From contig JARCOQ010000025.1 of the NCBI GenBank assembly GCA_029207755.1, positions 3,650,820-3,714,819 on the forward strand: 64,000 nucleotides of DNA. Reading direction: 5' to 3'. The notes beneath the pieces are model-generated. The model did not search any database. It was given only the letters and a program-made list of their open reading frames with translations, and had not been told where the DNA came from. The translations under genes were made by a program, and so were the position numbers. This DNA is from Chamaea fasciata (lineage: Eukaryota > Chordata > Aves > Passeriformes > Sylviidae). Below, piece after piece: positions 15,650 to 29,046 of the stretch. How positions within the stretch are numbered: position 1 is the stretch's first letter; each line of letters starts with the position of its first letter.

Positions 15650-16461
15650 CGAACGGCGCTGTCTCCGGTCTCAGCGTGTTTCTCAGTTTTTTTCCACCGC
15701 GGCCGAAGGGGCCCCGGGACAAAGCGCTCAGTGTGCCCGGGGCGCGGGGCGGCCCGGCCCCGTCCCACGCGGCCGCGCTGACGCACAGCGGGGGCACGGG
15801 CAGTGCAGCGCCCGCAGGTCAAATGCATCAATCACCTCTCCCCGTTCCCTCTGCGCTGGGACACAGCGGGGTGGCCTGAGCCCCGCGCCGTCCCCTCGGG
15901 GGGGGTCCCTGCCCGCTCCGCACCAGCCTGCCCACATGGACACAGGATCCCGCCACTCTGCACGAGTTTTCTGCGCAGAGTGAGCCTTTCCCAGCTATGC
16001 CCCGAGGCTGGGCTATTATCTTCTATCGAGGCGCAAGGGGGCCGTGGTGCCAGTTGCTGGAAGCGAAAGGGGGTCACCGGCGCTGCTCGGGCTCCTCGGG
16101 CGCGGAGCCAACCCCGCCGGCCCGGGGCCGCCGCCATATTGGGCTGCCCTCAGCACGCTCCGCCCCCAAGGGGCCCCGCCCCCAGAGCACACCGCGGGCA
16201 GCGCCTACACTTCCCATGAGGCCTCGCTCCCGCCGCGGGGGTGCAGTGCGGCCGGCTCCCGGCAGGAGGCGGTGCGGCGCGCAGGGGGGGGGGGGGCGGG
16301 GCCGTTGCCGTGGTGACGCGGGCGCGAGGCCCCCCGGGCGGCGGCGGCGATTGGCCGCGCGGGCGCGCGCGGTGCGGTGGCGTCAGGGCGTGCGCGGTGA
16401 CGCGCGGGGCCGGGGGTGACGGGGCTGGGGGGGCGACGGCACGAGCGGGGCCGCGCGCGAG
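15650..16461 (+). promoter_or_regulatory. PPARD: CpG-island promoter and probable non-coding exon 1 of PPARD
   Basis: The segment is dense in CpG with several GC boxes, including GGGGCGGGGCC near 16295. There is a CCGCCATATTGG YY1-like element near 16131 and no TATA box. It ends in a good donor (GAG then GTGAGC) at 16462, so a 5' non-coding exon ending at 16461 is likely. Vertebrate PPARD genes have 5' non-coding exons far upstream of the start codon, which fits. A divergent transcript from this island cannot be excluded. Confidence 0.6.
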
Positions 16462-19400
16462 GTGAGCGGGGCCGGGGGCAGTGCGAGGGAAGGGGGCGTG
16501 AGGGGCCGCGGCCGGCAGGGACGGGAGGCGTGAGGGGCAGGGCGTGTGGGGCACGGAGAGTGTGAGGGATAGGAGTGCGAGGGGCTGTGAGGGACGTGGG
16601 GTGTGAGGGGCTGGGGCTGTGACAAGGTTCGGGCAGGGGGTGTGACGGACTGGAGTTGGTGCAAAGGGGATATGGGTGTGAAGAGCCGGGACGTGAGGGG
16701 CATCGGTGACTTTAGGCTGTAGTTCTTCTTGGGAAATCAGAGGAGACTGCGGACGGGACACGGCTCACACGGGAGGAGGCTTAGGGGGACAGTGTGCCTG
16801 TCTTCTGTGCCGGGGTGGAATGGTGGAGGGGGAATTGGCCTGAGGGTTGAGGATATCAAGCACTGTAGGAGTCTGGAGCTGGAAGAAGAAGCGAGAGGGT
16901 CAGGATGGACCTTGAGCAGTGCATCCGGTTAGGGGCTGCTTCAGGAGGAAGGATCTGAGATTCCTTTCTCATCCCTCCTATCTGCCCATTCCACTCCCTC
17001 CTTCCCTGAGATCCCAGATGAAGGACGTGCTTGTGGGAAGGAATCAGATGTGCTGTAGGGTCCGGACAATGCCTGTCATGGTACTGCCGAGGGGTCTGAG
17101 CAGTAACTGTCCCATGAATCAGAGTCCCAGGGCTGGTTGCAGTGTTGGTCTCTAAAACAGTGACCTGTGGGTTGAGGCAGCCCCTGTCCCATTTCTTGTT
17201 CCTGCTCTACTCTCCTCTCCTCCTGCCTTCTCCATGCAAATCCCTTGTTGACTTCAGCAGAGTATCCTCTTCTGTACAAACATGCTCCAGGCTGAGGTGG
17301 GAATTTTTCTGATGACTTGGCATGTGTCAGCCAGGGACAGCAGAGGAAGCATCCAGGTGGGATGTGCTGGCAGGATCCCTCCATGCCCTGCTGAGCTGGT
17401 ACAAGTGTTGCCTTGTGTGTGGTGTGATGGGCATGTCCTGGCATTTAGCTGTGAGCAGGACAAGGTGAGCCAGGCATTTAGTTTTAATTCTCAGACGTCT
17501 GGCAGCAGCAAAACACTCTGGTCTGCAATGAGAGAGAGCTCGGGGTGTGATTTGTGCACTCCCTGCATGTGATTCAGCCTTCGTTGACAGTGTCAAGGCT
17601 AATGCTGTGTTTCTGAATCGGGATGAGCTTTATTGCTGGTGGAGGTGGAGAAAACCACCTCCTGATGTGCCAGTGGGGCTGGAATGACTTGAGTATTGTT
17701 CTTTGTCAGAGAGATTAAAGAGAAACTTTTCCAGGGTTGTTTAGAAATGCTATCTTCCGTATTGTGGGAGAGGGGATGAGAAAACTGCTCTGCTGTGAAA
17801 GTGAAGCTTCTGAGTGCAGTTTTGTGGCCCCACTGAGGCAGAGGCTGGTGCTGGATCCACACTTGGCAGAGCTCCGGGCTGTCCTCTGCCCCACCTCTAA
17901 ACAGGGCAATCACTGCCTTCAAGAGGATGTGGCTTTGACATCACTGATTGGGAAATGCTGATGTGATTGATGCTCCAGTGCAAGGGACTTGGGTCATATC
18001 TTTGGATCTCACACTTGTGCCCTCCTCTGCATGTGCCTTGATCCTGTAGGGAACACCCTCCACGCTCAGGCCACTGGGATCCTCAGCTTTTGAGGCAGGA
18101 GGTTCATGTTCTTTTTTCCTCTCTCCTGGGCAGCTGCAGCTGCCACTGCCATGTCAGACCTGGAAGGATGTGCTGCACTGGGGGTTCACTCTCAGCACAG
18201 CACTCACAGGTTGCTGCCGAGCTGCCCAGCCTGGTAGGGGCTGGTGATGCTGGTTTGTTGCTGGTTTGTTGCTGGTTTATTTCTGGTCCTCAGCTGCCTC
18301 ACAAGTTGTCCCATGTCAAGGGCAGCAGTACAAAACGGGGCTTTTCTGTTGGAGTGGGAGGAGCAGCTAAGCCTGGGTAATGTCAGGGAGGGTATGTGGG
18401 TGCAAATAGCATCATGTTCACAACATCTTTGTTTAATGTTTTAGTCCAGTTAGTCTGCATAACTGTCTAAAAATAGGACATATTTTCTCTAAGTCCTCTA
18501 GTTCAAAGCCTCATAAGCCATTTTTTCCCGGCATAAGTCTCTTCCTTCTCTTTTGAGCCTGAAATTCATACAAGGCAAAGTTATCAGGAAAACCAAGAAG
18601 AGTGAATGAACTCTGTTGAATCCTTAAGTTTCAGCCACCCAAGAGGAAGTTCATTAAAGTTGCAGGAACTTTCTGGCAGCCTCTTGAAGGTGAATTAAGC
18701 AAGCTGAGTAAACAAGCAGCCTTGTGGCCACCATGGACCTTTTCTAGCATCAACTTTGTGCGTTGTCATAAGAGCTCAGGGTCTTCAGCCTCTGGCTGCA
18801 GGTGACTTAAGGCAAAGGTGACGTCCGTGGTGAGGGGATGGGGCTGTCTCTGCTGGGACACCCCAGGGTTTGCTCTACCTCCTGGTCTTGGGACAGATGC
18901 AGCCTGTGGCAGTGGCCCCCTGGAGTCACCCTGGCTCAGGGCTTCAGCGTGCGAAAGAGGGAGTGTGTGTTTAAATTTCAGAGCTGCTGCTGGACCCAGC
19001 CCAGTGCTCCCAGCGGCATAAATATCTGGCCTTCAGCACAGCCGTGGAAACTTGCTCTGTGTCCTCCTGCAGATTGCTCCAGTCTTGGCTGTCCGTGCTG
19101 ACATGGTGACCGAGCGGTGGCTTTCGGCAGCAGGCAGACGGGGACAGCTGCTCCGCAGAGGTAACCCTTCCCCTTTGCACACGGGCCACCGACCCAGGCA
19201 CTTAGCAGTGTTCCCAAAAGCTAGAGGTAGGGAAGAGCCTGGGAAGAGCAGTTTGCTTCCAGCAAGTTTCCCTTTGTCCATGAGCTTAAATTTTTAAAAT
19301 TTAATTTTAAATTTATACTCCATACCTTATTTTCGTTCGGTTTCTGAATATGATCTTCTGGATTACTTTAGGAATACACTGTGAGGACTGTGGTCTAATC

Positions 19401-22400
19401 CTGCTCTCCTCAGCTGGCTCTTGCTGTCAAAGCACAGTGACATCGCATTTCATTATTTCACTGATGTTTATGACTGAAATTGGCTCTCGTAGATGAGGGA
19501 GGGCACATGAGATCCAGGGCTGCACGTGGGTAACCAGTCACCCAAGAGTCCCACACACGACCCGGCAGTGGTGTCGGTGTCAGACCAAGCTGAGCAGGTC
19601 GTGGCAGAGGCAGGACAGGGGTTTGCAGGAGGTAGTCGGGGGTGTATTTGAGGTGGTCATAATGGGGTTTGGAGGAGGTGGTCAGCAGGGCCATGGGTGG
19701 GCACTGTCCTGCCCGCAGACCTCTGAAGTGATTCCTGGAATCAGCGGTGCTGAGGCTGTCTGCACGTGGCTGTGGGTGTGTGTTTGCCTCAACACGGGTC
19801 TGAGGTGTTGAGCTGTTGTGGGTTCTGTGTCAGATTGGTGCAATGGTTACGCCATCTCTGTTCTGGTATTCGAGACACAGACTTCCAAGGATCTTCACAG
19901 CGTGTGGAGAGGATTTTATAATGAGCCCCACGAGGCTTTGCTGATCATAAGAGCATTGTTGTACAGAATTGCTTTCTGGTGTTGATGGGCTCTGTCTTTC
20001 TTGCATGATGCCTTTTGAAAAATATGTATTTTTGTACAGTACATCTTGTTGCCCTTTGGGGGAATATTTCGTCTGTGGCTGTTGAATTATGGACTGGAAA
20101 TCTGCAAATGTTCTTGGACACTGAAGGATTGGCACAACAAGAGACTCTTGGGCTCCTCTGAACAACAGAACCTGACATACAAATGATGTTTTAATTGGGT
20201 GAGATGATGTTACAGTGCTTATGCCTGAAAGGTTATTTGCTGTCAGAGCCCAGCCTGGCTTGCCCTGGTGATGACATTTTAGATGTTAGGGGTTTTGTGG
20301 TTGTGTTGTACTGATTCTTTTGCTTAGAGCAGGAACAAACTGATAACCACAGATTCGTCGGGCTGTGTTGCTGCTTCTCATCAGGTGCTGCAGAGTAATC
20401 TCTGCTTTTTCCAGAAGTATTTCTGTTCAGAGATGCACTGCTGCAGTAATTTTGGAGACTCTGGGAAAGTCTGGACAAGCAGAAGTGATTTCCATAGTGA
20501 GGACAAGTAAGATTTTTCTGTAGAACTAGTTTTATTTTTTTGGTAATACTCTGAAATGTGCTTGCCTTGGCAGAATGCCTGGGAAATTACTTTCCCAAAG
20601 CAGGGTTTAGAGTGGAATGATTGATGTGCCAATATGAATCCTTTTGGTCAAGAAGATTGTGAAAGGCATCTTCCCCAAAATATATGTTTTGAGATGACGT
20701 TCACTGGAGCCCTGCTTGATTGTAGGAAGGGTTCAGAGCAGAACTGACTCAAGATGTATCTTAGTTTCATTATGACTTCTTGAAATGCTTTAATATTCAC
20801 TGTTTCCGTCATAGTGTCTGGAAAATGTCTGTGTTCTTCAAGGCTTAGCCAAGAGCTTGTGAACATCTGGGATCGTTTTGGTCAGGTCTATTTGGCTTTG
20901 CAAAGGGCTCTGAAATGCATGTGTGTGTTGGGGTGCTTTCTTGGGGACTTTACAGACAGGCTCTGCTCAAAGTTTTGAGTTTTGGGGAGTCTGTGGTTTG
21001 CAGGGAAATCCTGACCATGGAGGAGGAAGTGGCAGGATGAAAGCACAAACCAGAATCAGAAGTGTCTGTTATGGTGCTGGGTCAAGCCAGAGCCCATCTC
21101 TGGGGCTGGGGCATGGCCACAGCCTGGTAACCTCCATGTTATCCAAAGCTGTTGCTGCATTTCCTGATTTGCCCTGGTCTGGGAACTGGAACTTGAAATA
21201 ACAAGAACCAGAATGTGCATGTTCAACCCTTAACAAATATGTGGGCTGGAGACAGGGAATGGTTTTTGTGATTTGAAAGGGCAGATGAGCTGATAGGGAA
21301 GCATTTCTTTGATGGGCTGTTAAGACAGACTTTACTGTGAAACACATGCCTATCTCATTAGGACAGGCTTTGTCAGGCCTTTCCTGGAAGAGCTTGTTTG
21401 AGATGGCTTCAAAATAAGCAATGCTTTGTGCAGTCATCTTGTTGATGGGAACCTAAGCTCAAATCCCTCTATCCTGCCTGACTTGTTACAAGCGTTTTTC
21501 AGTGGAACTCTTGATTTCATCAGAATGCAATCTGGGATTTTTTTGAAAATGGCCAAATCAGCTTTTCACCTTAAAGTTATTTATATGGATTCTGCTGGAG
21601 ATGTTGGCTCTTGAAAGCTGTTAACCCCATGAGGGCTGATGGTCAGAGACCCACATCTCTGAAAATATTCATGGGTTCTCATGTCCGTGGGGTAGAACTT
21701 GTGTTGTGGAACTCAGGGACATGGGGATCTCTGGAAAAGGGTTGTTGGTGAGCACGAACTGGAGGAGCCTGATGAGCTGCCAGCAGCTGGCTGTGTCAGG
21801 AGGCAGTAGCTGTTGGCTAGCTGTGAGCTCTGTGGCTCACCCTGTACCCCCAAGATGCTGCCAAAGGCATGAGGATGTTATGCAAGGTGTGAATACTTTG
21901 CTCAAGCGTTTTGTTTTCTGGGGGCTGAGGCAGAAATCCAAATGGTCAGAGCACACTGTGAGTCTTGGCAGGATCACACTGACACGGTCGCTGCTCCTTT
22001 CCCTGCTGAAAAGGCAGGGGAATCTCAGTTGTCCAGGCAGCTATTGCTGTGTGAATGTGGCCAAAAATAGTAAGGAAACAGCATTCCCATCTAGTTCCCT
22101 GAGAGGATGTTGTACTGGTTGGTGTGGAAAAGTGATTCTGGTGTTCTCTGGAGGTTTTCTTAGGGAGGTGTGTGCAGTCAGACTGGGCCCCCTGTGTTTT
22201 CCTGCTCCGTGGCTGACGGGGAGCTGCAGCAGACACAGCAATCTGCTCCATCCGTCTCGCTGCGCATGTTCCTGGCCCTGCTGAATCATCTGAACTTGTG
22301 CCTGGGCACAATTGCTCTCTGTCAGCTGCATCCTGGGATCAGAGCACCGTGGCTGGTGCCCAGGGTATTTTGCTGAAGTCTACAAAACCAAGTAGCACTT

Positions 22401-25400
22401 TCCTGGGAGTCCGAGTGTAAACATAACAAAACTTACAGGCTGATGGATTTATTTTTCTTCCTGGTTAGTCCATGGGATCTAAAATCTGTTGCTGCAAAGA
22501 AGAGGAGGCTTGCTATTGGTTTTGTGGGCATTTTCCTGCATCTGGGAGCACTGGCAATGTAGCAGTGAAACCCAGGGCCCTGTTGTATGTTTGGCTGCAG
22601 ACAGAAGGCTGCATGCATCTGTGTGATCCTAAGTGACACATCACCCAGCTGCTGCTTTTCTGCCCCCATTGCTTTTCTGGGGAGCTGACTGTCCCTTCCA
22701 AAGCGGCAGTGGCACTTGCTGGTGTCCCAGTGACCCTGAGACTTTGGAGAAATCTAAGCTGGTGTGTGCAGCACTGCCAAACTTGGTGTAACTGACCACC
22801 AGCAGTGCTCCCTGTTCAGAGCCACAGCTTGTTCCACTTGCCACTCTCCTGGAGTTCCATTTCAGTGCTGCTCTGAGTCTATGACACCCTGTGCCTACTG
22901 TGCCTTGGGAAGTGGTGTTGCTGCTTCTGTGAGCTCCTCCCTCACCAGCCCTGTTCTATAATTACTGATGTTCCTGAAACTGGATCCTTCCACGTGTCCT
23001 GCTCAGGTTTGGGAGGACAAGGGGTCCCTAAGCGAAGTGACTGCCTTGGAGTACAGCCAAGAGGACTTGAGCAGTTTGGGAAAGTGTCGTCTTGCAGTGG
23101 TTCAGTGAATTCTGAGCCTTCAATCTCCTCACCTTTGGGATGCTAAAGGAAAGGGGAATATATCCCAGACAGCTCTGGCATGCGAGTGCCAGGTTTGCTG
23201 CGTGATCCCAAAGCATTGCCACAGTTTCACAGCCACCTCTGCTGTGCCCTGGCCTGTGGGGGGGATGATCCTCTCTCCTTGCCAGACTTAATGATCTTCT
23301 CAAATAGCAGCACTTCTGTGCCATTTCCAGCACTGAGAAGCCCCAGTGGTGTCACCTTTCCAGTACCTGCTTGTTTCCTGGCTGCTGTCCTTGTTCCGAT
23401 GGGTCAGACCCACGTGCCCCTCCTGGCCAGAGGTACTCTGGGCTGTCCTGAGTTGACCGCTAAACACAAATGCCAGTCAGCAGTTGGCAGAATGAGATGC
23501 ACCAGTTTACTTCCTGAAAGTCATCCTGGAAATGCCTTCGACAGGAATGTACGACTGGAGAAGGTGGTCACGAGCAGTGCAGGGAGCTGACCTGGGGCTG
23601 GGCAGGCCAGACCTGCGAGTGTGACTGCAAACAGGTGTCAAAATCTGTAATACAGGAATAAACAATGACACTTGGCACTGATCTATTGCTCTGCACTTCC
23701 AAAACATGCTGTCTCCATGAGCTAACACAGCCACGGAAAGATCAGGAAGGAAGCATTGCAAAAATCCTGGGTTTGTTTCTTTGTGCTGGGTTTTGGTTTT
23801 GGTTGGGTTTTTTTATTTATGATCACGGAAATGGAAGTAGAGGACTTGACCAGATTTGCTGCAGGTCATGGAGCAGCACTTCAAGTAAGAGCTAACAACT
23901 GCGCAGCTCTTCTCTGCCTGCCCTGCTGTCAGCCACAGAGCCTGATGAGGGCAGGAAGTCCCTCTGCTGGGAAGCTGTTGAGGGATGATTTCTCTGTCTT
24001 CCCATATCTGCCATCTCAAGATTTTGGAGCACATCTCATGCATGCAGCTGCTGGAGCCAGGGATGGCTGCAACTCCTGGAGAAGAGCAGCCTGGCAGATC
24101 CTGTTTTGCTCATGGCTGAGAGTTCAGTGCCCAAAGTCTGCTGTTTTTCTGTGTCTGAAATACCTCTTGCACTCTGAACAAAGCCAGCAGCAAGTTCCTT
24201 TTGGAGCAAAATGTCATGACCTGGTTTTGGGGACAGCATCAATCATGGTACAAAAAGAAAAGAATCTGGCAAGTTTTGTAACCTTTTTAGTGAACTGGGG
24301 TATTTTCCCCCCCTCAGTGCCCAGGAAGTGGGTGAGTTAAAACATGCAATAGATATGTGATTCATTTTGGCAAGCCAGGCTGCTCAAGGCAGCTGAGGGA
24401 ATCTCCTGCACCCTGTGTGACAAGTCCCTGAGTAATTAGAAGCAGCTAATGGTCATGGCAGCTCTGGCAGCATCCCTCTGCTTGATGAGCCCAGCACAGG
24501 GAAGCACAGGTGGTGCATACCGAGTCCCCTTGGAGAGAGAATCACAGGACTGGACTCTGGGGCATGGCACAGCATCTAAGCAAATGCTTCAAGGGGAAGA
24601 ATCTGGCCCAGAATGTCCATCCTGGTCAGTGCTGTGTGGGAGGACTCTTCCTTGCTAGCTGTAGTAGTTTATTTTTGTGTGTAGCTTGCCTTGCGGCCAA
24701 GACTTTGAGTAAGGGAGGAAACACTCAGCTGCTGAGATCTCATTGGCTAATATGGGGATATGCTGATCTTCAGGAGCAAACATAAACATGTTTTCAGTGT
24801 TCGTCTCTCCTGTTTTGTACTCTTAGTTACCTTTCCTGTATTGCAGCATCTACTTAGCTCTTACTTGGCTTTTATTAGTAGTAGCTGACATGTAGGGGGA
24901 GGAACAGAAACTGGTACTTGGTCAGCAGATCCTGGAAGCAGTGACACTACCTGAGGAAGTCTGCAAAAGGTGGTCAACCAGCAGCAATCACATCTCCTCT
25001 ATGGATTCAGGTCAGTTTTTGATGGTGGATTCAAAATGTGCTGCACATCACAGTGCTTCCCTATGGATGGCTGAGTTCTCATCTCACCCCTTCTGTTTCT
25101 TTTGGCTGTGAATTTGGTGAACGTTCTTGTCCAGAGGAGTAAACACAAGTGAGGAATGCTCCCATGGTATATTGGTTTCCTTTTGCCATTCCTTATGACC
25201 TTTTTCGTAGTACAGTTGTATTGAACAACTGCTTTGAGCAGATCAGCTCTGTGACTTGACTCTTGGGAGGTTTGGACCTTTCTTTGGTGCTTGGCTTTCC
25301 CTGGAAACGCTGAGCTTGGCTCCAGGGTCTATGTGCTAATCAGCAGGATTGGCTGCCAGGGGAATTGCCAGGCCACAGGGGCACAAGCTGTTGGTTGATG

Positions 25401-28400
25401 AACTGGAGGCTTGTATCCTGGTTAGCTCTGGAGAAGTACTACCTTCTTGCGGGGAATCCATACTGAAGATTTATCTCCTTTTAACTTTTATTCCTGTTTT
25501 TTTCCTCTTCTGGTTGTGCCACGTCTCTCTCCCTGCTCCCACTGATGGTTTAGCTTGGCGTAGATGCCAGCTTCTAGGAAAGACAAACCTGTTGCCCAAG
25601 CGGTTTGCAGCCAGCAGGCATCAGCCCAAGCCCAGAGCCAGCAAACAAACCCTCCCTGCACCAGCTGCAGAGGAAGCTGCTGGCTCAGCCAGGGTTACCA
25701 AAGCTCCTTGGAACAGGCATTGAGGCAAGAGCACAGCAATTCACGAGATGCTTGTCCTCTTGCTCATTCCCAGCCTGTGGGAAGAGGGGGGAAACAGCTT
25801 TGCTAGATCCTCTGGATATGCTTAGGAAGAAATTCACAGTCTCCATCCTTGTTTCCATCAGTGTCCTGTGACAGCTGCTGAATGGAAGAAAGGGGTAGGT
25901 GTCTGTGGCAGGCACAAATTTCTATCCATCTTCCTGCGGCTTGAAGCTTGTGTGCTGTGCTCTGGCACAGGACTCAGCCAAGAGGAGGAGACCAAGTTAT
26001 CCCTTCTCCTGCTCTGGCAACTTGGCCACTGGATGCGGAGGCACCAAATGGCTGGAGAGGTCCTTTGCTGGAGGGGTGGAGATGGGCCCTTTAGCTGTCC
26101 TTTGTCATCCCCAGTGCTGTCCCACAAAGATTCTGGGCTGCGGTGCTGGCAGGGCAGGTCCCTCCTTGTGCTCAGACAGAGAGAGTTTGGACAAATCTCT
26201 GGAGAGCTCCCAGGCTCCCCTGTTCCCACTGAAGGGCTTGCAGGGGAACCGAGGGGAGCATGTGAATCCTTGGTGAATCTCCACAGTCTCTGCCTGCTGC
26301 CTCAGTGCTGTGCCTGCTGCAGGGACAAGGGCAGAGATCCCTCTCCAGCTGGGGCCTCTGCCCAGCTGGCTGGCTCCTTGAAGGCATGCACAGGCATGGC
26401 CATGCCCTGCCCTTTACCCAGGTAGCAGTGGGTGCCTTGGCCTTTCCTCTGCCAGAGGCAGGGGCTGCAGCCTCCCATGTGAGATCAATCCTTTTTTCCA
26501 GTCCTCTCCCTCTATCCCAGTTGTTTAGAAAATGGGAAGGGCTGAGGGAGAGGCAGGTGTGTGAAGAGCTCCTGCAGCTCCCCTCTGCCCAGGCCCCTGA
26601 ACTCTTGGCCTGCAAGGAGATATACAAACAATACATTCAGAGCCTTCTGGTAAAAGCTTTTCTCTCTCTGGCTCCCCAGCCACTCTCAAAGGGTGGGACT
26701 CACATCCATATCCTTTCTGTAATGCCTGTGTGCACGAGTAGCCTTAGCTGGAGGCCTGTGGAGCTGTCTGTCTATGTCTCATCCTCTGCTTTCCCCCTCC
26801 TCACACCCATCCAGGACTGACTCCAAGCACAGTTTTAGAGTTGCTTTTTTGGGTTTTGGGGAGCTAACTGCATGCCAAAAACTCGCTGCTGCCCTGGGAG
26901 CACGTGGCCCTGAGCAGAGCTGGCGGATGGAGGACAGCATGTCAGGGATGTGCCCACATCATTCCAACCTGTCCCACGAGACATCGGAGGCAAAGCAGAG
27001 AGCTCTGTCTGCAGTGGGTTTAAAGCAAGAGGCTTGTGCTGGATGCCAGGGACAAGGGGAATCTAATGAGCTGCTCATTAAACTGCTGCAGGATGGATTT
27101 TCCACTGTAGACAAGCTTCCCTCACTAACTGCTCTTCCAGGCAAAAGTGTTTCCCTGATGTTTGTGTGATCATTTATATATAACCCTGAAAACGGTGAAG
27201 TTCATTACCCTCCATCTCCAATGAATAGGTTTTCCTGCCTGTCTGCCATGTCCCACCGCGTGGGATGTGTGAGCAGAGGCCAAGGATAACACAGCCCTTC
27301 AATGGTCCCTCAGTGCTCATGTGGAGGCACGGGAAGGGAGCACCCCTCTGCCTGCTCCTGCTGCCAAGGAGCACAGGGCAGTGTGCTCACTGTTGCCACT
27401 AATGTGCCTCACCTGGAAATAAAGCCACCTGTCCTGCAGTCTGAATTCCCAGTGTGGAGGGAAAAAATAAAGCCCCCTCAACCACAGGAGACCCAGGCTC
27501 TGGTGCAGCACCAGCTCCAGGGGTAACTTGTGTCCTGACTTTGTGACACGTTTGTGTTCACCCTCCCACCTGCAGGTTTTATTCTCTCCTTGAGCTGCTT
27601 CCTTGCCCTTTCAGGGAGCTCTGACCTTGATGTCTTTCCAGCAATCTGAGCTGGCTGCAGCTCAGCTTTGAAGTTCCAGGTGTGAGGGTCTGCTGCAGGA
27701 GGCCAAACAAATCCAGAGTCCTGGGTCACTGCTGCCCTCCCCCAGCAAGCCCTGAGCTGTGCTGTGGGCTTGGGCAAGGGGCACAGACCATCCCAGAGCT
27801 TGGGGTTGCCCTTATACAAGGCCCCTGCAAGCTCCTGCATTAGTTTAATTTGGGTCTGCAGATTGAGGCTTTCTTGGTTGAACCTAGTTTTCTGTGACTT
27901 TCCTGATGGGTATTTCTTCACTTAAAAATAACTCTCTTAAGGAAGTGGATGGAACTTTATATAAGATGGGCTTGAGATATTAATTATTCAGTGAAGAGTC
28001 AGTTTAGGAATCAAGATCCAGCGTGGTTGGGAGGGAGGTGGGAATGTCTCTGCCATAGCCACGGCACCGGTGCTGCAGCGTTTTGGACGGCTGGAGCTTT
28101 TTGTGGGCTCTTTGGGATGGAGTAAGGCAAACAAGGAACGGAAGTGTGTGGGGGAGGATGGGGCCGTTCCTCCCACAGGAAACCCAGGATTAAGACACTG
28201 GTTGGATTGTGTGGCTGTTTGGGATCGCACTGCTGGACCCCATGGCTGAGCACGGCCCGGCAGCTGCGCAGAGCAGCAGCAGCACGTTCAGCCCTGCTCT
28301 TGGCAGAGGAGCCAAGTGAAAACAAACACAAAGGCTGTAGCTGGCAGCACACTGATGGGAAGGAGTGCAACTGTAGGGCCAACAGGAAGCCATCAGTCTT

Positions 28401-28947
28401 GCAGATGGCTTGCACGGGCCAGGGACTTTTACCCACTGCCTGCTGCTGCACTGAGTCCTGCTCCCCCAGTATCTTCCACCCAGGGCACGGTGCACCCTGA
28501 TCAGCTGCTGCTCCCAATCCAGACTCTGCCATGGCCAGGCAGGGACAGAGGGTGAAGCCAGCCCTACTTTGATCCTTCTGGAGGTGTTGGCTCTATCAGA
28601 CCCTGGCCCTGGCTGTTACCATCACGTCCCAGGTCATTGGCGGCTCTGGGGGACATTGTCTAGCATTTCTGCTATGGGACTTGTAAGCTGGGGACACCTG
28701 GTCCCTGGGTGGCATCTGGGCTGCCTTGTGGTCTGCTGGGCTTTAAAAACAGTTATATGAGCTTTTGCTTCCTTGAGCCCTACGAAATGTGTTTTCCAGA
28801 GTACAGAGGGATCTGGAATGGGCCTTGCTCTGCGTGTCTCACTGGCCAAGGAGCAAGCACAGAGCAGGACTGGTGTGGTTGGTGACACTGCCCTGCTGCT
28901 GAGCTGCTCCAGGCAGGTACTCAGTGGCCTCTCTCCATGTCCTGCAG
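16462..28947 (+). other. PPARD: Long 5' intronic region of PPARD, no coding gene seen
   Basis: About 12.5 kb of moderate-GC sequence lies between the CpG island and the first PPARD coding exon. All open frames are short, lack splice-consistent partners, and resemble no family I know. A small tandem repeat of a TGGTTTGTTGC-type unit (about three copies) occurs at 18249-18285. Further non-coding 5' exons and enhancers may lie here, but nothing in the sequence lets me place them. Confidence 0.5.
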
Positions 28948-29046
28948 GCTAGCAGGAACAGCCTGGTGGGGTCCATCTTGGATAGACGCGGATGATGCCA
29001 GAGCTATGACAGGGATTGCAGTCTTGGCACTGAGGGGTGATCAATT
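28948..29046 (+). other. PPARD: Probable 5' UTR part of first PPARD coding exon
   Basis: A pyrimidine-rich tract ending in CCTGCAG at 28941-28947 gives a plausible acceptor about 100 bp before the start codon. An in-frame TGA (29038-29040) and the absence of an earlier in-frame ATG support the start at 29047. Confidence 0.5.

Noticed and set aside
16462..28947. Many 60-200-codon open frames in the PPARD intron
   Set aside because: None has consistent splice partners, repeats, domains or resemblance to known proteins. The number is about what chance gives in 12 kb of this composition.
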